Shown piece after piece: positions 1-11,591 of a stretch of 15,800 nucleotides of DNA. The translations under genes were made by a program, and so were the position numbers. The notes beneath the pieces were generated by a model. The model was given only the letters and a program-made list of their open reading frames with translations, made no database searches and was not told where the DNA came from. Source of the stretch: Phoronis ovalis. Lineage: Eukaryota > Phoronida > Phoronidae. The stretch is taken from assembly GCA_028565635.1 (NCBI GenBank), contig JAOXYB010026224.1:1-15800 (forward strand), given 5' to 3'. Numbering within the stretch: the stretch's first letter is position 1; each line of letters starts with the position of its first letter.

Positions 1-1970
1 ATATTGAGATAGATACACATACAAACAAACCTGTAATTTAACAAGCCTTTCGTTATAACACGTAAACAATGGTTGTACTATGTAATCAACTAGATATTTC
101 AGATCATAATTAAATCAAGTAGCTAATAACGTGCGTATAATAAATAATATCGACGCCTGATTGCTCTCGATTATCTTGTTCTTGATTTCTTTAAGTATAC
201 AATTAGTCTAGAACCTAGCGGAAAATTCGAAATCAAGAATAAAATTTAGACTACTTTTATATTTAAAATTGTGTTCACTAAATCGATACGATATTAAATC
301 ATGCAATTAGCGCTGATTTTCTTCTGGTTACTGTTTTCTATAACAAGCGAAATAAATTTATAGTTTTAAATTTCCTGAGGCTATAAATCAGTGCAGAGAA
401 ATTAGAAAAAAATTAATGCTTTTATTGTTTTGTAAATCACATTATCGATCCGCATGTTCATATTATTAAGGCACAGTGCAACTTGCAATATCCGTAACTA
501 TGTAGGCAGCTATAACCTATCGTAATGCGCCAATAATTGATGTGGTGAAATCAAACGTATTTTAACATTTTTTAAAGAGTCTATGTTCCCAGTTGTTCTT
601 AATACGTAAATACACGCATCCTACACACATCAAGTGATTTTTTCTTAATTTCTTCACAGAAACATCTTATTGCAACTTTGTAATACACCCTATGAACCAG
701 GGGCACATCAGTCCAAAATAGTGTGCTTCTTTGCAAAGAAAAGTAAGTATATTGTATTCGCAGCATCGAATAAAATATGATATTTGTAAGTAGACTTATT
801 AAAACAAAATGCTTCAAATTGTCGTGTATTTGTAAATATCGAATATGAATCGGGTTGTTTAGCTAATGAATGGTAATGTCATGCTTCCTATGGGATTGAC
901 ACTTCCTAAACTATTAACCAATCAAATTTGTTTGGATAATTTCCTTAGGTAATATTAAAAGTAACGCCTTGAAACGTGGAACGTTAAAACTTTCAGGTTA
1001 TTTCGTTCACTACGTATTGGTATCGGTGTGTATTAAGATCCGAAATGAACAGGATGTTTCATTTCTATTCTTAAAAAATACGTGATCACGGGGATCGTGT
1101 GAAATAATGATATACGTAATACTTACTTTGACAAGGAAGTTGAAATTCAGTATTGTCGACATTACGTGCATATACTTTTTTAAAGTTAAGATGTATATGG
1201 ACTATCTAAAGTCTATATTTAGAAGGTAATGCCACCTAGCGATAACACTATTACAATACATTACGTAAAATAGCATTTGGAGGTGATCGCTTAAACTGAA
1301 CAGAAAACATGCGAAGACAAAATGGATGAAACTAAACTGTGTCCATAATTTTGTCTTAATTATTAATTTATAACAATATGTTATAAACAAATATGTGCTA
1401 TTTGTTCAGATGATAAACTTCTAATTTGATATGCACTTTTAAATACCCAAAACACTAAATATGTCTTCATTGTATAAACGACAGTGCACTTTAAAAAAGC
1501 TGAACGAAACGAAACAATACAATTTAACAAAGGAGTAATCACGATAAAAGTACTTTATTCAATATGATTATTTATTTATTTTATCAGAAATTAGATGAAT
1601 CTTTCAATGAACAAATTACTGTAAATTAAGATCAACGACGCGGAAACGAAATATCGCAACAAAAGATGACAGTACAAAAGTGTAAATAATCTAAAAACGT
1701 TTAAACTTCTTAAAATGTAATTATAGATATGTTCATAAAATAAAATATCAATCTAATAATTAATCAAGTTGTAATTAACGCATACTCCGGAGAGATACTA
1801 ACAGTACTACTGACTAATTTGACCACAACGGAATGAACTAATGATATCAATATTTTAGAAGAATATATAGTTATTACGAATTCTCAATATATATGATCAT
1901 TGTGTAGTTTCATATAGCCCGAACTACATGTAAGGATTATTTTAATTGAGATACGAAGAGGATACATATG
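1..1970. other. AT-rich non-coding stretch
   Basis: No gene could be supported here on either strand. Frames are broken by frequent stops. The only exon-like piece is 660-742 on the + strand, described separately. The rest shows ordinary AT-rich sequence with no tRNA, satellite or transposon signature that I could identify. Confidence 0.6.
660..742 (+). other. Exon-like segment (83 nt), unproven
   Basis: A pyrimidine-rich acceptor (TTCTTAATTTCTTCACAG) precedes the segment and a consensus donor GTAAGTAT follows. Only one frame is open through it. That frame encodes about 27 residues including CNTPYEP and KIVCFFAKK, entering in phase 2 and leaving in phase 1. No similarity was recognised, and chance pairs of splice signals are common in such DNA. 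Confidence 0.2.
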
Positions 1971-2668
1971 TATTCAACCTATGTTTCAGTAATTAAAATG
2001 AAGAGGTAGACATGTAAAGTATACATTTTTAAAAATTTAATACTGGAAACTTTACAAATCGTGAGGTTAAATAGTTTGAATTCGGTTATGTGATAAAAGC
2101 CATTTTTGGGGAAAAATTGTGTTTTTCGAATTTTAATTTTCAAAAACATGTTAGTAAAAAAATCCCGCATCAACACAGTTTAAACATTGCATAACTGAGC
2201 TATGCATATGTATCTAAAGGTTTTTGATATCTTGCTTTGTTCAAAATTTATGATTTTTTCTTAAATTTAAGGGTCAGACCAAGATCAGTATAATCCTGAC
2301 TTTAAATTCATAACTTTTAAGCAAAGCAATATTTTAAAAATGTGAGGTACAGTTTTGTAGATCTACATACAGTTAAGATAATGTTTGCTAAGTTTCAGCT
2401 TGGAAGATGCAAGAGTTTTTGACTAACATGTTTTTAAAACTTAAAATTCGAAAAAACAATTTGTTATGTGGTTTTAATAATTAAAATTCGAAAAAACACA
2501 ATTTCTTCCCAAAATTGACGTTATCAGATCACGAGAATTACTTCCAACTTTTTACTTTTGGATTCGTTAACATTAAAGTATAATATTTTTAAAAGTATAT
2601 ACTTTTATTTATCCATCCCTTCATTTTGATTGCATGAGAAAATTAATAAAGAAAATTATAGTCAAATA
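1971..2668. mobile_element. Foldback/MITE-like element, copy 1
   Basis: The two halves of this segment are imperfect reverse complements along almost their whole length. Around 2153 the + strand reads AACATGTTAGT, and around 2423 it reads ACTAACATGTTTTTAAAA. Near the ends, AAAATGAAGAGGTAGA (1995 on) pairs with the complement of the segment around 2614-2628. The centre is near 2285, between GGTCAG and CCTGAC. The right arm also carries a second copy of TAAAATTCGAAAAAACA. No substantial reading frame is present. Its right arm resembles that of the element at 6765-7385. Ends are approximate and no clear target duplication was found. Confidence 0.65.
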
Positions 2669-5600
2669 ACAGTGTTTTTTCTATCTCCAGCCCTTAAAAA
2701 TAAAACTGTTCACAATCACAAATTCATTTTCTTATTAATTCAAATCTGTGAATGCTTTTTATTCATTTCAGTCAGTTACTACCGGTTCTGTTCTCGAATG
2801 CAGATGCTCTGTGTACACGCATAACAAAACCATATGCCAATGCCACAGACCTCATACTAACTGGGATTCTCGTTTATAGGCATGATCATTATGAATACAA
2901 AAATGTCCCGTGTCATTGTGTTTATTACCTACATACCTACATACTCAGAATCACGATTAATTATTATAGTCAAATGCACAAACAATACTTTATAATTACA
3001 CGTATGAATTTTAACTCTGCCATCCCTCCCACACGTCTCTGTGCTATAGATACTATGCAAATTCGCTTGTCTATTTTAGCGCCGCCTGGAGTAAACTTAG
3101 ATATCGGGGAAAAAAATGCTCAGTATTTTTTTGACACACCGTCTGCAGTTTTATCCACAACGTGCCGTTTTTAATATATTTGACCAGAAAATAAGCATAC
3201 CAATTTTTTACATCCGACTGTTACAAAAAAAGGGTCACTTACTGTTTTTACTGGTTACTAGATCTAGTATACTAGTTATACTCTAGCATAGTGGATGCAC
3301 TGATCTACAAGCTAAACTAATTATATTTTCAATAATAGTGACTGCTGCAGTATTTCTCTTTGTTTTATTGGGATAAAACGAATTAATGTTTTAATTTCAA
3401 GTGCATGTAATTCGATCAATACACAGAATATTAATACATTCTTCTGTATGAAAATCACTATGGTATTGGATTGTTTATGAATTTGACACAAGTCACTTGT
3501 TAAAGAAGTTTGAAACAGCTTGTTGTTCAGTTTGAACATTGAGAAAGTATTTTTATCGTAAATTTTGAAGAAAAAAAATTATGTATCTCATATTATATAT
3601 ATCACTGTGTATTTCATACATCCTATTATACATGAACATGTGAATGAATGTTCTGAAAATGTTTTTTTTCCTGCTAAAAATTTATTTCAAGAAGTTATTA
3701 CGAGGTTTTGTTCGAAGTTATGGTACGGTGCATGCAGATGTAAAAACCAATCCAAATTTAGCAAAATGTTACCTAGAAAACAATACGTAAATTATAGACT
3801 CACCTACAGTTGGCTCTTGATCCTTGAATCTCATTTCAATGTTGCCATCATCGGACAATATATAACCCCGTTTTTCCATTTCCTTATTACCTCTAATTAT
3901 ATATAACTATTAACAATTGGTCGTACGGTAACTAATTTAAAGAATCCCGAGAGGTGTAAATTAATTGATTGCTAATCTTAATTAATTAACCACGGACATC
4001 CGAGTCTTCTTCTTTGATGTAACCGGAAACTGACGATTATAATAACCATAATGGTTACGAGAAATTTATTATTTCCTGCTGAACGGGATGAGAAATTTGA
4101 TGACTGGCAGAAGAGCCACATTGTTCTAAAGCATTTGCCTACAACAAGCTGTTGCAGTCTGAGACAACTTTAGTGCATGCATGCGCTATTAGGATTGTTC
4201 TGTTGGATAATAAAGGTTATAATGACAGCTTTCAGAGCCCCCAACACAATGCCTATAACTTAAAAATGGTTACAGCAATTTTGATAATTCTTCTTAAAAA
4301 TTATTCTTTTAAGATGAACGCAAGTGAATGACTTGTGCTAAGTAAGTGACACCTTGTTCACTTTAAGAGGTAACTAATTTCAATGCATATTTGTAGAAAT
4401 CGGTCGGCAATTTGTAATTTGCAACTTATAAATGATGTAAGGCCAGAGTTCTGACCGGTTCTGAGGTGTGAGCGGGGAATGATTCCAAAGATAAGAGGAT
4501 AAATATAGTTCACCGATGTGGTGCGAGACAAATAAGTATTGTATGGTAGGACTGTATATGCATGTACAACTGACATATAATACCAAGTCATTCGTATTGT
4601 ACGTGTACTTTTCTGGTCCATACGGAACTAACCGCAAGCAGCATTTTTGATTTTACAACTGTTATAACGAAGTGCAACCCCGTGGTATCGTGGTATCTGT
4701 CCTTGAACGCCGATCGAGCATTAATTAGGTCGAATTACGGGATCGTATCTCATTGTTCTGCGTGCCTAATTATTCTATCTCATAATGAATTTATATGATT
4801 TAACGTGGATCTCCGCTTACTTATTAGCAATGAGCTAGAATTCGAATTCGTAGCCCATTAGTTAGCTCCATATCAATGCTGATGCCCGTGGCAGATGCCT
4901 GTGGATAAATTTAAATGAGTAACTTCCCACCAGGTGACTCTTCTGCTTATGAAAGTATAAAGTTTTCCTGCCGACCAATTATTTTTATGAGGCTATTGCA
5001 AATTTAGCGGTAACTGGTCTCTAACTTCCAATGGAAGGAAATATTAGCAGCAACAAAAATTTGAGACACTAAACGGTGCAATAATTGTATACTGGGCATC
5101 CACACTTGCATTCGACCTCGATGGATGTAGCGGTAGAGACGATGTTCTGAATGACTGGGGTTAAAACAGGTCAATTATGAAGCCAATTTTTAATTGAACT
5201 GTGGGAGAAAAAAATAGTACCTTGGGTGATAACTTTATATAGATTGTGTTGGTATAAATATTACGTCAAACATTTGAAAACAAGTTAACAATTTCAACTG
5301 CCTCACAGTTAAAAAAATACTATTTTTTGTCTTCCTGTGAAGTGCAACGCATTGGCATGGGAATGCCTTTATTTTTGCGCTAGTTTTTTTTTATGCAATC
5401 AGTCAAATTCAATAAGAAAATCATATATAATTAATAATTATTAGTGTTAGATCCAAAATTTGCGTATTCTTACAGTTGCAATAATGGCAGATAAGGCGAA
5501 GCAGGAAGAAAAAGAAGTTTAGGTTTGTAAACAGATTTGTAATCAAATTTTTGTTATCGAAACGAAATCGAAATAACACTCGACTATACAGTAACTCTTC

Positions 5601-6764
5601 TAAAACACAATTAAGGTCCCGTGTTTGTACAAAAGATCCGCTTCGTGTCGCTGTACATTGAGCTGACAAAATGCTATTTGTGCACATGTCTCAGGTTTGA
5701 CCAACGGAAAATATGGAAGGAATTCACGAACAAAAAAAAATCGAAGAAGAACACACAAATGCAGGTTACATGGAAAACGCTTTCCCCTTTATATGTGTAT
5801 ACACCAGCCTGGTCAGAGTATAATTCATTTAATTAATGAAAACAATACATATCAGGGTTTTCGCCATCATGTCAGAGCACCCTTTTGAGTCACTGAACCT
5901 CATTTTCTTTGCACTTTTTGAGACAGTAACAAAATTGTGGTTGCAAAATGACACTAGTAATACATAACAATCACTAACATTGAGGGTCTTAAATAAAGTT
6001 ATTTGTGTTTAATTCAACTCGATCATGTTTTGGAAAATGATGTAAAAAATATATGTGTAAACGCACATTTACATCAATGAAATTATATGTAGTTAATCTG
6101 TATTGCAGTATAATTCCTGGTTCTTATGTTTTAGGAAAACAAAATTTCAAGAGGATTTTTTATGTAGAACTCTATTGACAATAATATTGAAAAATCTTAA
6201 CTTCTACTCAAAATAGAAATAGAACAAGATAAGGTAGCGTTATTGACAAAACCACCAGCTGATATAAAGTATCAGTTTTCCCTATAATTCCCTTATCTCC
6301 ATTACATCCAGTGTAAATTACACGTAATTTTTTTAAGTTATTAAAAAAAGGTTAATGATCTTCTTCATAATGCTTACTGTTATTTGATTAATCATGTGTG
6401 GTACATATTCCGAGATGATTAAATCTATATCCAATCCATCTACACGTCTGAAGTTAAGAATCCATTTGTTCTATGCTGTTTTTTTTTCCTTAAAATTGTT
6501 GTTATTTTTATCATGAGGTTATGTAAATATGGTAATTTTAAATTTATACTTTTTCAAATGTTAATACTCGCACGTAAATCTAAGTAAACTACTATAACAT
6601 AACGACACCGACAAAATAAACATGAACTAGATATTTGGAGATAATTATAAATAATTTAAAAGATTATTATTAGATTTTATAAATTGAGATTTAGACTATT
6701 AACTTAGTTCGTTTATCATATAATTAAGGGCGCATCACAACTTATTGGAACTATATTATTACAC
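2669..6764. other. Non-coding stretch with scattered exon-like signals
   Basis: No complete gene is supported. The interval has somewhat GC-richer patches (about 2770-3170, 4020-4160, 4680-5160) where short frames follow pyrimidine-AG acceptors on both strands. The longest is a 140-codon frame at 2752-3174. None has a recognisable domain or partner exons. A perfect palindrome TACTAGATCTAGTA lies at 3256-3269. The best exon-like piece is 3804-3892 on the - strand. Confidence 0.5.
3804..3892 (-). other. Exon-like segment (89 nt), unproven
   Basis: On the - strand the segment ends at a strong donor (GTAG|GTGAGT) and begins after a weak acceptor (ATATATAATTAG). The open frame gives 29 hydrophilic residues including NKEMEKRGYILSDDG and IEMRFKDQEP. 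This is rich in Glu, Asp and Lys, unlike the Ile/Phe/Leu/Tyr-rich output of nearby random frames. Phases are 2 in and 1 out. No family was recognised and no partner exon is certain. Confidence 0.3.
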
Positions 6765-7385
6765 TTATTGTCAAATTCCGGACAGTTAAATGAAAGATAA
6801 CATAGCAAAATAAACATTTTTGCAGAGGTAGTAACTTGAAAACTATGAACATTTACTTTTTAAAAATTTTATCTGACATATGATTATGTAATCAGCAAAG
6901 GGACCATTTTGGGTAAAAACACACTTTAAAAAATGTGTTTAGCATCCCTACAAACGCCAAGCTGAAATTCGAAGAGAAGTCTCTAAAAGCGTGTCTCAAA
7001 TTTTGGATTATTTATAGTAAAGACTTTTCAAGTTTAAAATGCTCTTTTTATGACATCCATATATTTAGCTACATATTAAGCAGATCACTTACAAATGGAG
7101 CACAATTTTAAAATTCTGAGACACACTTTTGGGGCTCCCAGTTTAAAGTAATATTAGCAAAACTTCAGTTTTGTAGGGGTTTTGTACTTGGGTTTGGATT
7201 TTGTAGCCAGTGCGTTTCCCAATGTGAATTTTCACCCAAAATGGTTCCCTTCTAATAACGTAATCATGGGTAGACAGTAAAGTAATTTCTCATAATTCTT
7301 ACAGTGTACGTAGTACCTTTCTTAAAATGTATACTTTTATTGCTCTATCTTTTCAAATAAAAAAACAAAATTATCGTCAAAGAAT
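6765..7385. mobile_element. Foldback/MITE-like element, copy 2
   Basis: This is a second long imperfect inverted repeat. GGGACCATTTTGGGT (about 6900) pairs with the complement of ACCCAAAATGGTTCCC (about 7237). ATGATTATGTAATCAG (about 6880) pairs with the segment at 7255-7268. GTGTCTCAAATTTT (about 6991) pairs with AAAATTCTGAGACAC (about 7111). Outer arms align to about 6765 and 7385. The outer right arm resembles copy 1 (AGTATAC and GTCAAA blocks), so both probably belong to one family. No coding capacity is visible. The edges are approximate. Confidence 0.65.
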
Positions 7386-8315
7386 TAAGTGCGAATAAGT
7401 TGCTCGAACGGAACTTGCAACCTTAATCATATACATTAAGATCTAGTTTTAGGAGAAATCCACATTTTGTACAAAACTTACAAGGATTACGAATTGAAGA
7501 CATTTAAAAGATGTTATCACGTAAACAAATGCACAGAGGAGTGTTCTAATATGTCAGAAACATGGCATAATTACGACTCCGTAACTCCTACCCCATATAT
7601 TACAGAGTTACGAAATCGTAAGAACACAACAGACTAAGCACCAGGTTATTATGTCTCACTGAATGTAACTACGCGTTATCGAACTCTGAATCCGCTTCAA
7701 TTCGAAACTGCTAACTAAACTTCCATATCGTTACCGTAAGATCTTTAACCACGACTTAGGAAGTAATGTAAAAAGGTGTGCCCAGGTGTATTTAAATGGG
7801 ACTTCTGTTTAAATAAGATGATATTATATTTCAGCACAAATGCATGTGAAATTGGTACAGACAGCACAGTATTACGGTATCATTCACATCGGCTGTGGTA
7901 TTCCTTTCCCATGAGGTGGCCTTGATTTGTTGATTTAGTCCCCTGTTTAGAGGTATTTACCATGATAATGACTACAGTTCCTATCTCCATGATAATCCTC
8001 ATGACCAATTTAAGGAAATATGTAACATAAGTACCACCTACGAGATATTGCGTAAATATAGGAAAATGTTTTAATTTCCTGGTAAAAAAAATAAGGCTTT
8101 CTTTTAAGATTTACGTAAAATATACAAAAGTAACAAAGAATATTTTAGAAATGTCAACTTACAATTAAAATAAGGTCAAGTAATAATTATTTCAAATATG
8201 ACAACATATGTGACATAATTACTTGAAGGCGTACTATGACATTCTGAAGTACGAGAAAGCTGTTGTGCCCGAGTTCAAATCTTAGCTTCTAATACATATT
8301 TCTATCGTAGAATTT

Positions 8316-8348
8316 CTATTTTCATTTTTTATTAAAAAATGAAAATAG
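8316..8348. repeat. Perfect hairpin with 16-bp arms and 1-nt centre
   Basis: CTATTTTCATTTTTTA is followed by one T and then by its exact reverse complement. The pairing stops abruptly on both sides. It could extrude as a cruciform or mark a palindromic insertion edge. There is no gene beside it. Confidence 0.6.
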
Positions 8349-9215
8349 TTAATACGTAAGTATATTTAGAAAATTCATATTTTTTCTCGATTTCATTGAT
8401 AGTGTTTAATAAATAAATTTGTTCTTCAGAATTAAGATAAATCTGGAAGTGGTTTTAACTTTTTAAAAAAATACCTGGGTCTCAAATGAAAGATCCTCGG
8501 GATGCACTTTTTAGTGAAAATTTAGAGCGAAGACCATAAAAGTGGCTCAATTTTTGAGTCCAACATCCTTAGAAATGAGTAAATATTTTGAATTTGATGG
8601 CGCACCTGCGTCTACATAAATAGACCAGTACCCCGGTAGAAATCTACTAAACTCTAGTCAAAATCACAAACACTTATTCCGTCATATTGTTAATTTAATT
8701 GTACTACTTATAATAAATGAACTAGACATAAAAAGAAAGAATTGTTTAGTGACATAGAAACAGAAAAATGTAGGAAGGGTCTGTGGTCTCATAATCCCCC
8801 ATAAAACAAATAAATCTATAAAAACCGTTATAAGTTATTTAAAAAAAAATAAAAGTGCAAGAAATTAATGAATGCATTATCTAAAAATGATAACTCAGTT
8901 GAGTTGTAATTAATTATTACTATAAATTCTTTAATAAAATTATATAGTTTGGGAGATAGCGTATAACATCCCTGAAATCAATCATCACTATATATTTCAA
9001 GGTGTTAATTTAAAACTTGTCACCGTAAGTTTTATGGCACTATCAGTCATTTTATTGCTATATAAACATATATATTTACATCAGTACCACCTGCATACTT
9101 GGAGCGTATTTTTTCATCATACGTTCCTCACTTGATAATGCTGTCTATACAATTTATTTATAGTTTGTTACTAGATTTTAAAGTTCAAGAACGTATAGAA
9201 CGAAATCTCTTTTAC

Positions 9216-9266
9216 CTCTGAATGACCCGGAGGGATGACCCTGGACCGGCGGCTGAATCCAATATT
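9216..9266 (-). other. Exon-like 51-nt GC-rich segment
   Basis: On the - strand the segment is bounded by an acceptor (GGCGTCAG|AATATT) and a donor (CAGAG|GTAAAA). Upstream of the acceptor there is no AG for 149 nt, and the stretch contains pyrimidine runs, as seen at acceptors with distant branch points. The segment is 29/51 G+C, far above its surroundings, and is a multiple of three, so it could act as a cassette. All three frames are open. The intended frame and host gene are unknown. Confidence 0.35.
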
Positions 9267-10565
9267 CTGACGCCAGAATGTGGTAAATAAATATTAAGGG
9301 GAAGTATGTATCAAAGTGGTCAAGATAAGTATACAAAAATGCGTTTTGCAGGTGGCAATAACATGAGTGGAAGAGACATAAAAAACGAATTAAAAAAAAA
9401 GACATTGATATTTATTTCTCATTACAGGCATAAGGAAAGGACATCCGATCTTTCGCCACGTTTATGATATAAAACAGGTTTCTTAATTTTGCACAATTAA
9501 CAATACCTTAAAGCGTTTATGAAAATTACTCTTAAATATAATATGATATAAAATACAGATACAGATACTATCAGTACTATAAAACACAACGAGAAACATA
9601 AATTAATATATCATTGCCTTTAAAAATAGTAAGGTGTTATAAGCAAAAGTTCGTTAAAATCAAAATATTATTTGTTGACTGAAATATGACTAACAATTAT
9701 AGGGTATTATCTTTTAGGACAATATCAACCGTTTGTTTAGAAAAATAATTTTAAATAAACCATTTGCGTAAGAGTGTTTATCTAGTTCCTTCCAACACAT
9801 TTCCTGTTTAGAGATAAAACCACTAGATATTTTTATCAGACCGAAACAGAAATTAATTGTTTTTGCTACGTAAAACATATACTAAATGCTGTCAGAAAAA
9901 TGCTATACCATAATATTCTAATGAGGAAAATTCCTATGACAATATATGTATACCGAGCTTTCTGAAATAGTGGATGTTTTGTAGCACGTTATTATTACTT
10001 TAGTAAATTTTCAATATAGGAATGTCAGCAAACATCCACAGGGTAAAAACTTAAGCATACATGTAAGACTAGTAAAGTGGCGCGTCAAAAATCCCAGCAA
10101 TGCCAATCAGGTACAATGTCCGTATTACGAATGCGTGATTTTCTTTCGGGGAGTTTCACCGTACTGTGTCCTGTGGACAAGATACAGAACACTAAACAAT
10201 GTGAACGTGTGTGAAATTGAAATATTATTATATAAATATATAAACAGATGAAATCAAAGATTAAATTGTAAACTATAATACTAATACTAGTAATTCTACT
10301 AAAAATACTTCATCTGCACACAGATACAACTATGTAATGTTTGTACATGATCATCTTCCTGTTTTTATGCACCTGCGTGCAATTATATTTGTGCAAGTAA
10401 TTAATCAATTGTTCAAGTATGTACCTTGCATAATATGGATGTGTTAATAACAACTTTATTAAAAAATACCTTTTCTAAGAAATGATACCTCTTTTATGTC
10501 ATGGTGTGTAGCAGTTGAGAATAGTTCAAATCTTACAATAAAATGCATGTTATAAAGAAGACATG

Positions 10566-10605
10566 CAGTTGAGAGTCAAGTTATACAGTTGAGAGTCAAG
10601 TTATA
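10566..10605 (+). repeat. Perfect 20-bp tandem duplication
   Basis: The 20-mer CAGTTGAGAGTCAAGTTATA occurs twice in immediate succession with no mismatch. A partial relative (CAGTTGAGAATAG) lies at about 10512. This looks like a recent local slippage duplication about 430 bp upstream of the inferred neuropeptide gene start. Confidence 0.85.
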
Positions 10606-10924
10606 TTTTTTATAAAAGCTTAATATTATAATACTGAATATAATATAACTCTTATCGTAACAAAGATATAAAAAGGTATTCGGTGCAAAATATAATCATT
10701 TGGGGACCATGGATAAGGCTTAATAAACAAACATAAAAGTGAAGTTTACGTTATTTAATTTTACAGCATCAAAATCCAACTGAATAAGAATACAAACTGC
10801 GGTACGAACAAACATCCGTTATACAGGTGCAAAACATATCATTGGCTTCCACGAAAGTTTTTTTAAATTTTATTCCCGTTTATCAAAGTAACCCCCGAGG
10901 CGAGCATATAAATGATCACAGCGC

Positions 10925-10934
10925 ATTGGCCAAT
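10925..10934. promoter_or_regulatory. Palindromic CCAAT element
   Basis: ATTGGCCAAT is a perfect 10-bp palindrome holding CCAAT boxes in both orientations, about 107-116 bp upstream of the inferred start. CCAAT boxes of this kind are known NF-Y sites, slightly farther upstream than most. Binding is not shown. Confidence 0.35.
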
Positions 10935-11009
10935 AATCATACGATAAATACACTTCCACTAGAATATAGGAATCACACAGGAATTCGACCACACGCGACG
11001 GGTATAGGG

Positions 11010-11017
11010 TATAAAAG
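11010..11017 (+). promoter_or_regulatory. TATA box of the neuropeptide gene
   Basis: A TATAAAAG match lies in a locally GC-richer stretch. It sits 31 nt ahead of a plausible start (A within TTAGT at 11041) and 156 nt ahead of a consensus splice donor. Spacing to the start is the classical -31/-30. Other TATA-like strings exist nearby, for example 10667, so the assignment is not unique. Confidence 0.5.
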
Positions 11018-11040
11018 ACAGCATATGACATATACGGATT

Positions 11041-11165
11041 AGTACAAAGACACTTATCCTACAAACCGAGATATACTTCAACTTATAAATTAAATTTAGT
11101 TAATTTTAGAGAGTGATACTACATATTATATCATAGGTCAGCGTTGGATATTTTTTAATCCACCG
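11041..11165 (+). other. Inferred 5' untranslated first exon of the neuropeptide gene
   Basis: The model runs from an A placed 31 nt downstream of the first T of TATAAAAG to the base before a consensus donor (GTAAGT at 11166-11171). The 125 nt contain no ATG, although the DNA is AT-rich, as expected for a leader. It would be spliced over a 417-bp intron to 11583. No transcript evidence is available here, and the start site and exon are inferred from signals alone. Confidence 0.5.
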
Positions 11166-11591
11166 GTAAGTTTTTATTGTTTTTCGACTCTTAGCACTTG
11201 TATTTTCTAAAAAAAATGTTAAGTTTTCATTTGGCCAGTAATTCGTTTATGAGAGTGTAAATTAATGGAATGCTAAATATCTTTTATTTATTTTCATACA
11301 ACATGGCTTACAATTATTCCGTTTTCATTTTTATAGTTTGCACTCCCAGATTAATATTTTTCAACGTAAAAGTTCTCAAACACAATAAACTTTTTTCGCT
11401 GTTTTGTCGTGACAAACGTACTTTTCTTTATACAGAAACTATATTTACGTATTTAATAGCGTAACAATCATCTGTTAGTACATGCATTTAATAATGTAAT
11501 AATCATATATTGCGTAATTTTGCTACGCAATTGTGTAAATAGTGTGCGCTTCTGTGATACAGATTATTTCTTGCCTTTGCAGGTAACGAAA

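Larger units (their letters stand above)
7386..10900. other. AT-rich non-coding stretch
   Basis: No gene is supported. It holds the hairpin at 8316-8348, the 51-nt exon-like segment at 9216-9266, a 10-bp inverted repeat (GTGGATGTTT at 9970-9979 with its complement at 10030-10039) and a 20-bp tandem duplication at 10566-10605. The patch around 8460-8640 is slightly GC-richer and contains a small stem (CTCAATTTTTGAG), but its nature is unclear. Confidence 0.5.

Noticed and set aside
2752-3174. 140-codon frame on the + strand
   Set aside because: It is the longest frame in the left half but has no recognisable domain. A better acceptor lies inside its start (CATTTCAG at 2771), and a shorter Cys-rich frame overlaps it (CRCSVY, CQC). 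In DNA this AT-rich an occasional frame of this length is not compelling.
3565-3906. 113-codon frame on the + strand
   Set aside because: The translation is rich in Ile, Phe, Tyr and His with no domain. It overlaps the more exon-like segment on the opposite strand.
4824-4898. Possible terminal exon on the - strand after TTTATCCACAG, 24 codons then two stops
   Set aside because: A good acceptor followed by a short open frame is expected many times by chance in this much AT-rich DNA. No partner exon was found.
5060-5142. - strand segment after TTTTAACCCCAG with a Cys-rich frame (VECKCGCPVYNYC)
   Set aside because: All three frames stay open for at least 27 codons, so the choice of frame is arbitrary. 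There is no convincing donor and no known domain.
5421-5687. 88-codon - strand frame beginning CTNSILSAQC
   Set aside because: The second half is a poly-Phe/Leu low-complexity translation of AT-rich DNA. No family was recognised.
7888-8086. 65-codon - strand frame after a strong T-rich acceptor
   Set aside because: It has no donor, partner exon or recognisable sequence. Another frame from the same acceptor is also open.
8225-8300. tRNA-like B-box match (GAGTTCAAATC)
   Set aside because: No A box at the right distance and no cloverleaf stems could be drawn.
10827-11042. 72-codon + strand frame with a GTG first codon
   Set aside because: It overlaps the inferred promoter of the neuropeptide gene, lacks an ATG at its start and has only a weak acceptor before it.
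11270-11464. 64-codon + strand frame
   Set aside because: It lies inside the inferred 5' intron of the neuropeptide gene and translates to Phe/Ile/Leu-rich sequence.
11520-11591. In-frame extension upstream of the neuropeptide ATG
   Set aside because: It has no ATG and runs through a clear acceptor (TTTCTTGCCTTTGCAG). The signal peptide starts at 11592.
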